A DNA stretch of 64,000 nt from assembly GCA_938048455.1 (NCBI GenBank), contig CALIUY010000022.1, forward strand, positions 87,517 to 151,516. Reading direction: 5' to 3'. Shown one piece after another: positions 41,621-50,663 of this stretch. This stretch comes from an uncultured Desulfobacterales bacterium. GTDB taxonomy: Bacteria > Desulfobacterota > Desulfobacteria > Desulfobacterales > SpSt-501. A program made the position numbers and the translations under genes. Below the pieces are notes generated by a model that made no database searches, had not been told where the DNA came from, and saw only the letters and a list, made by a program, of their open reading frames with translations. Numbering within the stretch: position 1 is the first letter of the stretch; the number at the start of each line of letters is the position of its first letter.

Positions 41621-42757
41621 TCAAAGCTTTTCCCCGCAGTCGTTGCAGTAGACGGAATCGGCCAGGTTCTCCGCTCCGCAGTGGGGGCAGAACTTTTTCT
41701 GGGGCCGCGTTCCCTGTTCCAGCCCGCAGCGCGGACAGAAGCGCGCGGCCGGGGTGAGGTTCTTGCCGCAGCGGGCGCAGCGGTCGAACACCATCAGCTG
41801 GTGGCCGCATTGGGGGCAGAATTTCGCATCCGCGGCGACGGGGCTTTTGCATTCCGGACAGACCGTGGAAGCCGGCGTTCCCGCAGGGGGGAGCGGGGCG
41901 GAGGGCTTGCCGGCGGCGAAAACCTGCGCGAACATCGCCGGCAGCATCAGCCCCAGCGCGGTTCCCATGCCCGAGCCCGCCCCTTCGCCGGCGGAGGCGG
42001 CCTTTTCCATGGCCATCGCCGCCTTGAGCTGCATGAGCCGCTCGAGATCCTGGAAAGCGCCCATGCGGCTGCGGTCGTCGATCGCCTGCTGCACCTCCGG
42101 CGGCGGGGTGATCGCGTTCACGTAGAGCGCCTCCAGGCGGACGCCGAAGCGGCCGAAATCCTCCTCGAGCCGCTTCGCCAGTCCGGCCGAGATCTCGTCG
42201 TAGCGCGAAGGCAGGTTGAGAAGCGTGTCGAGCTTTTCGCCGAGGTAGTCGTTTAGGCGCGAAACGATCACCCGGTTCAGGTATTCCTCGACCTCCGCGG
42301 TCGTGAATGCCCCCTGGGTGCCGACCAGGCGGTTGACGAAGAGCACCGGTTGGGTGACCTGGAGGTTGAAGACGCCGAAAGCCCGCAGCCGCACCAGGCC
42401 AAGCTCGGTGTCACGGAAGGCGACCGGATCGCGGGTTCCCCACTTGAGGTTGGTGAAGACCTTGAGGTTGACGAAGTAGATCTCGGCGCGAAGCGGGCTG
42501 TCGAACGCCCAGGGGGCGCTCAGCAGCTTCGTGAGCAGCGGGATGTTCCCCGTTCGCAGGGTGTGGCGTCCCGGACCGAAGGCGCCCACGGCCTTGCCCT
42601 TGTAGAAGAAGACCGCGGCCTGGCTTTCGCGCACCGTCAGCTGGGCGCCCCACTTGATTTCCGCCGACCCCTCGGCGGGGATGCGCTGCACGAGCTGCTT
42701 GCCGCTTTCGTCGAACCACTCGATGTTCTCAAGAAACACCAAACGGGTTTCGGCCAT
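41621..42757 (-). CDS. SPFH/Band-7 domain protein with C-terminal zinc ribbons
   Basis: The 378-residue protein has an SPFH domain of the YdjI / 'virion core protein' type (about residues 10-255; VRESQAAVFFYKGKAVGAFGPGRHTLRTGNIPLL), a short Gly/Ala-rich segment, and three C-terminal zinc ribbons (CPECKS...CPQCG, CARCGK...CPRCG, CPHCGA...CNDCG). There is no N-terminal membrane anchor. Such proteins form membrane- or envelope-stress-associated oligomers in some bacteria. AGGAGGAGG lies just before the ATG at 42757; a start 21 nt upstream is possible but weaker. Confidence 0.83.
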   Translation of the reverse strand: MAETRLVFLENIEWFDESGKQLVQRIPAEGSAEIKWGAQLTVRESQAAVFFYKGKAVGAFGPGRHTLRTGNIPLLTKLLSAPWAFDSPLRAEIYFVNLKVFTNLKWGTRDPVAFRDTELGLVRLRAFGVFNLQVTQPVLFVNRLVGTQGAFTTAEVEEYLNRVIVSRLNDYLGEKLDTLLNLPSRYDEISAGLAKRLEEDFGRFGVRLEALYVNAITPPPEVQQAIDDRSRMGAFQDLERLMQLKAAMAMEKAASAGEGAGSGMGTALGLMLPAMFAQVFAAGKPSAPLPPAGTPASTVCPECKSPVAADAKFCPQCGHQLMVFDRCARCGKNLTPAARFCPRCGLEQGTRPQKKFCPHCGAENLADSVYCNDCGEKL

Positions 42758-42990
42758 GGATGTCCTCCTCCTGGGCACCGTGAAACAGCCCGTCTGCCCT
42801 TGAGAAGAATTATCGACGGCGGGACGGGGAGACTTGAATTGCGGCCGCTTCCCGCCGGGAGGATCGCTCGCCTTGTTCCCGGCCCTGCGCGGCGGACTGG
42901 AAGGCGCCGCACGGGGAAGAAACCGGAACTTCCGAAATGATTAAAAAAACCCCTACGTGCGACCGCGAATCGCCGCTCGCCCGACATCGG

Positions 42991-43188
42991 CTAACGACGA
43001 AAAAGCCACCAGAGGATGGGAAAGGCGAGAGCCGCGAGGATGAGCACGCCGGGTGCCGAAAAGTAGGCCGTGTACCACGGCCGTCCACGCCGGCGGGCGG
43101 CCCGCACTTCGGAGAGGAACCAGTTGCCCAGAATCGCCGCTCCCAGGAGCACGCTCAGGAGTCGTAAGATGTCGCTGACCGCGTTCAT
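42991..43188 (-). CDS. Small membrane protein of unknown function
   Basis: A 65-residue protein with two predicted transmembrane helices (about residues 8-23 and 42-60) joined by a basic loop (VRAARRRGRPWY). The reading frame extends 24 codons further to 43260, but the ATG at 43188 places the first helix near the N-terminus. No clear ribosome-binding site. It lies downstream of the tRNA-Arg gene. I do not recognise a family. Confidence 0.5.
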   Translation of the reverse strand: MNAVSDILRLLSVLLGAAILGNWFLSEVRAARRRGRPWYTAYFSAPGVLILAALAFPILWWLFRR

Positions 43189-43271
43189 CGGTAGATCGGT
43201 TTCAGATTTCGGTTGAACTCTTGGGCGCCCATTTTGTATAAGTGGCCCGTCGGGGAGCATGAAACCTGGGC

Positions 43272-43348
<77 letters not shown>

Positions 43349-43407
43349 CTGAATTCGCCCTGTAACACACCGCAAGGCGCGCGTCCAGCGGGCAGGCAAC
43401 TCGCCTC

Positions 43408-44754
43408 ATGAAGAAGAAGCCGACCAAAACCCAGAGTCCCTCTCGGGGATCCGCCCCAAAAAAGGATCGGAAATCACCCTCCGCCCGCTCGCAGACCGCC
43501 GTTCGAAAACCGGTCCGGGCCGCGGGGAAGAAATCCGGCCCAACCCCATCGCGCCAACCGGCGGCCCGCAAGGCTTTCACGGAAAGGACTCCGGGCCAAA
43601 GACCCGTCCCCGCAGCGAAGCCCAAGCGGCCGGTCGCCGCCCCATCGCGCGCGGCGAAGACGCGCGGGCGGCCGAAGACCAGCGCTCCCGCCCCCGTGAC
43701 CGCACCGCAAGAGGAGCAGGCACTTCTTTCTTCGACGGCCTCGAAAGAAGGGCTGCCGTTCGAGGAGAGCGTCGTCGAAACGGCGGCCTCCGAAGCAGTC
43801 CGACCGGCGCCGGAGCCCGATTCCGTCTCCTCCTCGCCGACGCTTCCGAACAAGGCGGCTTCCTCCTCCGAGGATTCCGAGAAGGCGCTCGTCAAGTTCG
43901 ACCCGCTGCAGCGGTACCTCTCCGAGATCAGCAAGTACCGGCTGCTCACGCGGGAGGAGGAACGCGAACTCGGCATCCGGGTCAAGGAGTACGCCGACAA
44001 GGAGGCCGCCTACGCCCTTGTCACGGCGAACCTGCGGCTGGTGGTCAAGATCGCCCTCGAATTTCAGCGGGTGTGGATGCAGAACCTGCTCGATCTGATC
44101 CAGGAGGGCAACATCGGCCTCATGCAGGCGGTCAAAAAGTTCGACCCCTACAAAAACGTCAAGTTTTCCTACTACGCCTCCTTCTGGATCAAGGCCTACA
44201 TTCTGAAATTCATCATGGACAACTGGCGCCTGGTCAAGATCGGGACCACCCAGGGTCAGCGCAAACTGTTCTTCAAGCTCAAAAAGGAAAAGCATCGTTT
44301 GATCGAGCAGGGCTTCGATCCCAAGCCCAAGCTCCTCTCCGAGCGTCTCGGCGTCTCGGAGCGGGAGGTGGTGGACATGGATCAGCGGCTGGACGGCTGG
44401 GACGTCTCGCTCGACGCCCCGGTCAAGAACGACTCCGACACCGAGCGCATCGAGTTTGTGAGCACGCAGACCGAATCGGTCGAGGACCAAGTCTCCAAAA
44501 AGGAGATCGAGCTGCTGTTGCACAACAAGATCAACGAGTTTCGCAAGCGGATGACGCCGCGCGAGATCGAGATCTTCGAGCTGCGCATCTTCTCCGACAA
44601 CCCCGTCACCCTTCAGGAGATCGGAGACCGCTACGGCATCTCGCGCGAGCGGGTGCGGCAGATCGAGAAAAACATCATCCGCAAGATGCGCGAGTTTTTC
44701 AAAAACGAGCTCCCCGACTTCGCATCCTATTCGGAAGATTCCGGAACGGAATGA
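43408..44754 (+). CDS. rpoH: RpoH-like (sigma-32) RNA polymerase sigma factor with long basic N-terminal extension
   Basis: Residues from about 160 to 448 form a sigma-70-family factor lacking region 1.1: region 2 (LQRYLSEISKYRLLTREEE, NLLDLIQEGNIGLMQAVKKFDP, FSYYASFWIKAYI), an RpoH-box-like QRKLFFKLKK, and region 4 with TLQEIGDRYGISRERVRQIEKNI. The first 150 or so residues are a low-complexity, Lys/Arg/Pro/Ala-rich, then Ser/Glu-rich tail absent from canonical RpoH (about 285-300 residues). It probably drives a heat-shock or stress regulon. The start has no strong ribosome-binding site, so a shorter form is possible. A lipoprotein gene follows. Confidence 0.85.
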   Translation: MKKKPTKTQSPSRGSAPKKDRKSPSARSQTAVRKPVRAAGKKSGPTPSRQPAARKAFTERTPGQRPVPAAKPKRPVAAPSRAAKTRGRPKTSAPAPVTAPQEEQALLSSTASKEGLPFEESVVETAASEAVRPAPEPDSVSSSPTLPNKAASSSEDSEKALVKFDPLQRYLSEISKYRLLTREEERELGIRVKEYADKEAAYALVTANLRLVVKIALEFQRVWMQNLLDLIQEGNIGLMQAVKKFDPYKNVKFSYYASFWIKAYILKFIMDNWRLVKIGTTQGQRKLFFKLKKEKHRLIEQGFDPKPKLLSERLGVSEREVVDMDQRLDGWDVSLDAPVKNDSDTERIEFVSTQTESVEDQVSKKEIELLLHNKINEFRKRMTPREIEIFELRIFSDNPVTLQEIGDRYGISRERVRQIEKNIIRKMREFFKNELPDFASYSEDSGTE

Positions 44755-44804
44755 GACCCCCTCCCCGTCCGGAGCTTTCCCCCCGCAACCCGGGAATCGC
44801 CCTC

Positions 44805-46565
44805 ATGAAGCCCGCACCCAGACTGCTTCTGTCGCTCGCCATCGGAGGACTCTTCTTTTCCGGCTGCGCCGCACCGCCGCCGGCCCCGCCGCAGGCGGTT
44901 TCGACCGCGCAGGTGATCGGCGAGGTCGCCCACCGGCCGGAGAGCGCCTACTATTACTTTCTCGCCGCTCAGGGCGAGCGCCGCGCCGGGCGACTGGATC
45001 GCGCGATTGTCCTGCTGCGCGAGGCGATCGCCGCCGAGCCCGACTCGCCCTTTCTGCGGCGCGAGCTGGCGACGCTTCATTTGCAGAACAAGGAGGAAGG
45101 CCAGGCGCTTGCCGTTCTGGAAGAGCTTCGCGCGCGCCATCCCGGGGATGCGGCGGGGATGATCCTTCAGGCCGGGATCCTGCAGTCGCAGAAAAAGACG
45201 GCCGCGGCGCTCGAGCTTTACGAAACCGTGCTGCGGCTCGACCCGCAGCAGGAACAGGTCTACGCCGTGACCGCAAACCTGCACCTCGAGCGCGGCGACC
45301 TTGAAAGCGCCGAGCGTGTTCTCCACCGCATGGTCGAGCGGTTTCCGGAATCCTACACCGGCCATTTCCTGCTCGGAAGGCTGTATCTCGCCCGCGGCAA
45401 ACCGGATGCGGCCGAGGCCGCTTTCCGCCGCAGCGCCCAGGCCGACCCCGAGAGCACCGAGCCGCTCTTCGAAGTGCTGAAAATCATGCGCGAGGCCGGC
45501 AGGCGCGAAGAGGCGGTGCGGGTCGTCCGCGAGATCCTGGCGCGCGACCCGGACAACGGGCGCGCGCTCTTCGATGCGGCGCTCCTGCACCGCGCCGCGG
45601 GCGAGACAGCCGAGGCGCAGGCGATCCTGCGGCGCCTGGGGGAGCGCAGCCGCGGCGAATTCGAGATCCTTCTCCATCTGATCCAGGGGTGGGTGGATCC
45701 CCGGCGGTTCGAGGAAAGCCTTTTTTTCCTCGAGGGCATGCTGGCAGGGGCTCCCGATCAGCCCGACCTGCACCACCTGCGGGGCTTCTGCCTCTTCGGG
45801 ATGAAACGCCACGGGGAGGCGCTGGAGGCCTTCCGCCGGGTGACGCCGGCTTCGCGCTTCCACCAGGACGCCTCGGTGCACATCGCCTTCATCCTGCAGG
45901 AGCAGGGAAAAGGCGAGGAAGCCCGCGAGCATCTGGCGGAGCAGGTCCGCTCCCAGCCGCAGAACGCCGACCTGAAATATTACCTCGCCACCCTTTACGA
46001 GGAGGCGCGGCGGTTCGAGGAAGCCCTCGCGCTGCTCCAACAGGCGGTCGCCCAGGACGAAAAGAACGCGCGCTTCCATTTTCGGCTGGGGGTCGTCCAC
46101 GACAAGATGAAAAACAAGGAGGCGGCCATCGCGGCCATGAAACGGGCGATCGAGCTTGACCCGAACGATGCGACGGCCCTGAATTACCTGGGCTACACCT
46201 ATGCCGATCTCGGGATTCACCTGGAGGAAGCCGAGCGGCTGATCCTCGAGGCCCTCAAGCACAAGCCGGAAGACGGCTACATCACCGACAGCCTGGGCTG
46301 GGTCTATTACAAGAAGGGCGAGTACGAAAAGGCGCTTCGCGTCCTCAAAAAAGCCTCCGAGCTCGTCAAGGACGACCCCGTCATCCTGGAGCATGTCGGT
46401 GACGCTTACCTCAAACTCGACGACCGCACGAACGCCCTGCGCTATTATCAGAAATCAATGGAGATCCGGCAACGAACAAAGGACAAAGAAACCGATCCGG
46501 ACAAGCAAAAGGAAAAGGAGGAGCTGCAGATGAAAATCCGGCGCCTCCGGGAGGAGCGGCGGTGA
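44805..46565 (+). CDS. TPR-repeat lipoprotein
   Basis: The 586-residue protein begins with a lipoprotein signal (LLLSLAIGGLFFSGC, lipobox Cys about residue 21), a short Pro-rich spacer and then tetratricopeptide repeats to the C-terminus. Clear repeat units are FHFRLGVVHDKMKNKEAAIA, NYLGYTYADLGIHLEEAE and DSLGWVYYKKGEYEKALR. A charged coiled-coil-like tail follows. TPR lipoproteins serve as scaffolds at the outer membrane. An ATG at 44751 overlapping the sigma-factor stop is in frame, but the signal peptide favours 44805. Confidence 0.85.
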   Translation: MKPAPRLLLSLAIGGLFFSGCAAPPPAPPQAVSTAQVIGEVAHRPESAYYYFLAAQGERRAGRLDRAIVLLREAIAAEPDSPFLRRELATLHLQNKEEGQALAVLEELRARHPGDAAGMILQAGILQSQKKTAAALELYETVLRLDPQQEQVYAVTANLHLERGDLESAERVLHRMVERFPESYTGHFLLGRLYLARGKPDAAEAAFRRSAQADPESTEPLFEVLKIMREAGRREEAVRVVREILARDPDNGRALFDAALLHRAAGETAEAQAILRRLGERSRGEFEILLHLIQGWVDPRRFEESLFFLEGMLAGAPDQPDLHHLRGFCLFGMKRHGEALEAFRRVTPASRFHQDASVHIAFILQEQGKGEEAREHLAEQVRSQPQNADLKYYLATLYEEARRFEEALALLQQAVAQDEKNARFHFRLGVVHDKMKNKEAAIAAMKRAIELDPNDATALNYLGYTYADLGIHLEEAERLILEALKHKPEDGYITDSLGWVYYKKGEYEKALRVLKKASELVKDDPVILEHVGDAYLKLDDRTNALRYYQKSMEIRQRTKDKETDPDKQKEKEELQMKIRRLREERR

Positions 46566-47389
46566 ACGGGAGGCCAGCACAACAGAGCGCCGGTCTCCGC
46601 GGCGTGACGGTGACGCTCTTGCTTGCCGCCGCGGCCTTCGGCCTGACGGCCTGTGCGGCGCTTCCGGAGCGTCCCGAGCCGTTTCCCGGCCCCCCGGTGA
46701 GCGATCCTGCGGTTCTCCGCGACGCCGAAACGGTTCTCGCAGCCATCCGCAAGACCAACGAGACCCTGGTCACCTGCAAAGGGATCGGCCGCCTCACGGT
46801 CCGGCGCGAGGGGCGGGTCCAGATGGATGACCGCATCGCCTGGATCGGCTCCGAGCCGCGGCGCCTGAGCCTCGTCCTCTTTTCCTCCGGCTTTCCCGCG
46901 CTGCGCCTTGCCGGCGACGGCGAGACCTTTTACTACCAGGAGACGACGGTCCCCGGCGCACCCGTGCGCAAGATCCGCTCGGGCGACCCGGATTTCTCGC
47001 GGGTGCTCGCGCTGCCGCTTGCGGCCAGCGACATTCTCGCCCTGTTGCGCGGTCGCATTCCCCTGCGGGCGGAACGGGTCGAGCGCTTCCAGCCGATCGG
47101 CACCGCCCCCGGCCACCTTCTGCTGCTTTCCGCTCCCGACGGAAGCCGCCAGGCGCTCTTCCTGAACGAGGAGCGAACCGAGGTGCGCGAAACCCAACTC
47201 TACGACGCCGCCGGCCGGCTGGTGCTTCTGGTCCAGTTTCTGGAGATGCAGAAGGTCGACGGCTACCGCGTGCCGCTTCGCGTGCGGGTGGCCGACGAAC
47301 GTGAAAACGCCCTCGTTCTGGTCGTCGAACGTTACTGGGCCGGTGTGCCGGTTACGCCCTCGATGTTCGTTCTCGAGCCCGCCGGCTGA
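46562..47389 (+). CDS. LolB-like / DUF4292-type outer-membrane lipoprotein
   Basis: The 275-residue protein has a lipoprotein signal (LLLAAAAFGLTAC, Cys about residue 31). The rest resembles the LolA/LolB half-barrel fold (CKGIGRLTVRREGRVQMDD, then RRLSLVLFSSGFPALRLAGDG). LolB accepts lipoproteins from LolA and inserts them in the outer membrane; this looser homologue may do the same. Its GTG start overlaps the TPR gene stop (GTGA), so the two lipoproteins are made together. Confidence 0.68.
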   Translation: MNGRPAQQSAGLRGVTVTLLLAAAAFGLTACAALPERPEPFPGPPVSDPAVLRDAETVLAAIRKTNETLVTCKGIGRLTVRREGRVQMDDRIAWIGSEPRRLSLVLFSSGFPALRLAGDGETFYYQETTVPGAPVRKIRSGDPDFSRVLALPLAASDILALLRGRIPLRAERVERFQPIGTAPGHLLLLSAPDGSRQALFLNEERTEVRETQLYDAAGRLVLLVQFLEMQKVDGYRVPLRVRVADERENALVLVVERYWAGVPVTPSMFVLEPAG

Positions 47390-47413
47390 AGCTCGAGGTC
47401 GGCCATTTCTCCC

Positions 47414-48679
47414 ATGATCGCCGAAATCATCGCCACCGGAGAGGAAATCCGCACCGGAGCGCTCGCCGATACGAACTCGGCCTACATCGCCGCGCAGCTC
47501 GAAGAAAACGGCATCCAGGTCGTGCGCCTCCACGGGCTGGGGGATGATCTTGGGCGCCTGGTCGAAGTCTTCCGCGAGGTGGGGGAGCGGGCCGATGTTT
47601 GCGTGGTGACCGGCGGTCTCGGCCCCACGGTGGATGACCTTTCGGCCGAGGCGGCCGCCGCTGCGGCCGGGTTGCGGCTGATTCTCGAGCCCCGCGCGCT
47701 TGCCGCCTTGGAAGAATTCTTCCGCCGCCGCAGCCGTCCGCTCAACCCCTCCAACCGCAAGCAGGCCTATTTGCCCGCAGGGGCCGAGATGCTCCCCAAC
47801 CCCGTCGGCACGGCACCGGGCTTTGCGCTCACGATCGGCCGCTGCCGCTTCTTTTTCCTGCCCGGCGTTCCCCACGAAATGCGCCGCATGCTCTCCGCGG
47901 AAGTGCTGCCGCGGATCGCCGCGGCCGCAGGCGGGCGGCGCGACTACCGCCTCGTGCGCACACTCTCCTGTTTCGGCATGACCGAGTCGCGCGTGGGCGA
48001 CCGGTTGGAGGGGATTTCCGCCGCCGTCCCGGGAGTGCGACTGGGGTTGCGCGCTCATTTTCCGGTGATCCAGGTCAAGCTCTACGCCGCGGGCAGACCG
48101 GAGGACAAGGTGCGGGGGATTCTCGACCAAGCCGCAGCCTGGGCCCGGCAGGCCCTGGGATCGGTCGTCTTCAGTGAAAACGAGGCGACGCTCGCCGAAG
48201 TGGTGGGACGACGGCTGAGCGAGACCGGGCAAAGCCTCGCTTTGGCCGAAAGCTGCACCGGGGGGCTTCTCGGGCATCTTCTGACCGAGATTCCCGGAAG
48301 CTCGGCCTGGTTCCGCGGCGGCATCGTCGCCTACGCCAACGAGGCGAAGACCGCGCTTCTTGGAATTTCCCCGCAGACCATCGAGCGCTTCGGGGCCGTG
48401 CATGAGGAGACCGCCTGCGGGATGGCCGAGGGGGCCCGGCGGGTTTTCGCCGCCACCTGGGGGCTTTCCACCACCGGAATCGCGGGGCCTTCCGGCGGGA
48501 GCGCGGAGAAACCCGTGGGAACCGTGTGTATCGGCCTCTGCGGCCCCGGCGTCGGCCCGCAGGCCTATCGCTTCCGGCTGGACTACGATCGGCGCTCGCG
48601 CAACAAGACCGTTTTCGCCTTCAAGGCGCTCGACCTTCTGCGAAGGGTCCTGTCGGGGATGCCTCTCGAGGAGGGGTAG
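47414..48679 (+). CDS. cinA: CinA: ADP-ribose/CoA pyrophosphatase-like plus NMN deamidase
   Basis: The 421-residue protein has the full two-domain CinA layout. The N-terminal MoaB/Mog-like COG1058 domain reads IIATGEEIRTG, TNSAYIAAQL and VVTGGLGPTVDD. The C-terminal PncC domain (from about residue 260) reads LAESCTGGLLGHLLTEIPGS and TTGIAGPSGGSAEKPVGTV. PncC deamidates nicotinamide mononucleotide in NAD salvage. CinA is also tied to competence and DNA damage in some species. It starts 24 nt after the LolB-like gene. Confidence 0.93.
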   Translation: MIAEIIATGEEIRTGALADTNSAYIAAQLEENGIQVVRLHGLGDDLGRLVEVFREVGERADVCVVTGGLGPTVDDLSAEAAAAAAGLRLILEPRALAALEEFFRRRSRPLNPSNRKQAYLPAGAEMLPNPVGTAPGFALTIGRCRFFFLPGVPHEMRRMLSAEVLPRIAAAAGGRRDYRLVRTLSCFGMTESRVGDRLEGISAAVPGVRLGLRAHFPVIQVKLYAAGRPEDKVRGILDQAAAWARQALGSVVFSENEATLAEVVGRRLSETGQSLALAESCTGGLLGHLLTEIPGSSAWFRGGIVAYANEAKTALLGISPQTIERFGAVHEETACGMAEGARRVFAATWGLSTTGIAGPSGGSAEKPVGTVCIGLCGPGVGPQAYRFRLDYDRRSRNKTVFAFKALDLLRRVLSGMPLEEG

Positions 48680-48690
48680 GTAGGCAAGCC

Positions 48691-49884
48691 GTGGCTTCCG
48701 GAAAGAGCGGCGTGGGATTCACCCTCTTCGCCGGCTGGCTGATCGACGGCACGGGCCGTCCTCCCCGGCGCAACCTTCGCCTCGAGATCGCAGGCGGCAT
48801 CGTACGGGAAATTCACGAATTCCCCCGGACCCAGGCTTCGCCGCAAACGCCGCACGGCGTCCTCGATGCCCGCGACTGCACCGTCATTCCAACCCTGGTC
48901 GACAGCCATGTTCATCTCGCCTTCGACGGCTTCGCCTCCGCCGGCGCGGCTCTTTCCCCGGATGCGGCCGAGGCGCGCATGCGGCAAAACGCCGCACGGC
49001 TGATATCGCACGGCGTTCTTTCCGTGCGGGACGCAGGCGATGCGCAAGGACTTGGGCTTGCTTTTGCGCGGAAGTCGGCCGGAAGCGGTCCCCTGCGCGT
49101 CCTTTCCGCCGGCCAAGCCTTCCACCGACCGGGGCGCTACGGCGCCATTCTCGGGCGAGCTCTATCCCCGGGGGTCTCCCCCGCGGCCGCCCTGGAGGCG
49201 GAGGTTCAGGGGCGGCAGGCGGTCAAGGTCGTCAACTCCGGGCTGAACAGTCTTGTCGCCTTCGGTCGCGAAACCGCTCCGCAGTTCAGCGCGGAAGAAC
49301 TTGCCGCCCTCGTGCGTTCATCGGCGCTCGGCGGCCTTGCGGTCATGGTGCATGCAAACGGGATTGAACCCGTGGCCCGCGCCGTCCTGGCGGGGGTGCG
49401 CTCGATCGAGCACGGCTTCTTCATGGGGCGCGAGAACCTGGCGGCCCTGGCCGATGCCGCCGTTTTCTGGGTGCCGACCCTGGTCCCCATCCACGTCTGC
49501 GCGGAGAGGGCTCCGGCGGGCTCCCGCGAGGCCCTGGTCGCCCGGCGCACGCTCGATCACCAGCTCGAACAGCTTTCCCGGGCGCGACGCCTGGGCGTGA
49601 AGGTGGCCCTGGGGACGGATGCCGGAAGTCCCGGGGTCCTCCACGGAGATGCCGTGGTGGAGGAGATGCGGCTGCTGATGGAGGCCGGCTTTTCCGTCGG
49701 CGAGGCGGTGGCGGCGGCAAGCGCGGTCGGAGCGGAGCTTTGCGGCTTCCAAGGCGGAGGGCTCCGTCCCGGCGCCGAGGCGAGCCTTCTGGTGCTCGAG
49801 GGCGGACCGGAGGAAATCCCGTCGAGCCTGCGGCGCATCCGGCGGATTTTCCTCGCCGGTGAAGAGCTATCCCTCCGGCAGTAG
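48691..49884 (+). CDS. Metal-dependent amidohydrolase (imidazolonepropionase-like)
   Basis: The 397-residue protein is an amidohydrolase-superfamily TIM barrel. Metal ligands are visible in DSHVHLAFDG (His-x-His, about residue 73), a Lys in AVKVVNSG, the His of MVHANG, IEHGF and the Asp in LGTDAGSPGVLHGD. This set is typical of the imidazolonepropionase, prolidase-like and dipeptidase-like branch. The substrate is unknown. The start is GTG, 11 nt after the cinA stop, with GAGGGG upstream. The 3' end overlaps the convergent hydrolase gene by 18 nt. Confidence 0.82.
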   Translation: MASGKSGVGFTLFAGWLIDGTGRPPRRNLRLEIAGGIVREIHEFPRTQASPQTPHGVLDARDCTVIPTLVDSHVHLAFDGFASAGAALSPDAAEARMRQNAARLISHGVLSVRDAGDAQGLGLAFARKSAGSGPLRVLSAGQAFHRPGRYGAILGRALSPGVSPAAALEAEVQGRQAVKVVNSGLNSLVAFGRETAPQFSAEELAALVRSSALGGLAVMVHANGIEPVARAVLAGVRSIEHGFFMGRENLAALADAAVFWVPTLVPIHVCAERAPAGSREALVARRTLDHQLEQLSRARRLGVKVALGTDAGSPGVLHGDAVVEEMRLLMEAGFSVGEAVAAASAVGAELCGFQGGGLRPGAEASLLVLEGGPEEIPSSLRRIRRIFLAGEELSLRQ

Positions 49885-50589
49885 ATGCTCTCTCAGCCAC
49901 CGCACGCTCTCGCGGAGGAAAAGCTCCTGATGTTGCGGATCGCCGAGGGCGTGGTCGCCGTCGGGCAAAACGATCAGGCGCTTCGGCGGCAGCGCGGCGT
50001 CCGCCGCCTCCCGGCCGTGGTCCACGGGGACGACCGCGTCGGCGTCGCCGTGGATGACGAGCACATGGTGGATGCGGCCGAGGACGGGGGCGAGATCGAA
50101 GTCCGCGCCCAGCAGCTCCGCCTGGCGCTTCCATTCGGGATCGACTCCGGGGCGATGGGCGGCGGCGCGCAAAGGGGCGGAGCGCACCGGTGCCGCGTAA
50201 ACGACGAGCGCGTCGATCGCCTCCGCGGCTGCGGTCTGGAGGCAGACCGCTCCGCCCATGCTGCTGCCGAAGAGCCCGAGCCGTTCGCCGAAACCTCCGC
50301 GACGGCGCATTGCTGCGATCGCCGCCAGCAAATCCCGGCAGCGCTCTTCCAGCAAAGCGGGAGAGGCCAGGGTGCCATCGCTTTCGCCGCAGCCGCGGTG
50401 GTCGAACCGCAGGAAGGCGATACCGGCCTCGTGGCAGGCGCGGGCGAGTGCAGTCTGTTTCGGGGAGGAGCGGTCGCTCAGCAGGCCGTGCGCCCCGATG
50501 ACGAGCGGAGGAGGAGAGGCGGTCGCGGGCAGGTGGAGATCCCCCCGGAGGAGCAGGCCGTCGACCTCGAAGCGGACGGGGATCGGCAT
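49867..50589 (-). CDS. Alpha/beta hydrolase (esterase/peptidase-like)
   Basis: The 240-residue protein has an intact triad: Ser in GSSMGG (about residue 109), Asp in IHGDADAVVPV and His in PDGDHALGD. It resembles the FrsA/BAAT-like and dienelactone-hydrolase-like small hydrolases. No signal peptide, so it is probably cytoplasmic. Substrate unknown. It is divergent from the RNA methyltransferase gene. Confidence 0.8.
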   Translation of the reverse strand: MPIPVRFEVDGLLLRGDLHLPATASPPPLVIGAHGLLSDRSSPKQTALARACHEAGIAFLRFDHRGCGESDGTLASPALLEERCRDLLAAIAAMRRRGGFGERLGLFGSSMGGAVCLQTAAAEAIDALVVYAAPVRSAPLRAAAHRPGVDPEWKRQAELLGADFDLAPVLGRIHHVLVIHGDADAVVPVDHGREAADAALPPKRLIVLPDGDHALGDPQHQELFLRESVRWLREHLLPEG

Positions 50590-50624
50590 GGGCTTTTCCA
50601 GTGCGGCTCAGGTTTTCCCGCCGG

Positions 50625-50653
50625 TTGCGGGACGGGCTCAAGTTTCCTAAATC
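50625..50653 (+). promoter_or_regulatory. Candidate sigma-70 promoter for the RNA methyltransferase gene
   Basis: TTGCGG (50625-50630) and TAAATC (50648-50653) are 17 nt apart. The -10 box ends 11 nt before the ATG at 50664, so the leader would be very short. If used, the longer reading frame starting at 50601 is excluded. Confidence 0.4.
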
Positions 50654-50663
50654 TATAGACGCG

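Noticed and set aside
42810..43088. 92-codon frame on the minus strand between the SPFH gene and the small membrane protein
   Set aside because: Ser/Arg-rich, no ribosome-binding site, and it overlaps the small membrane protein.
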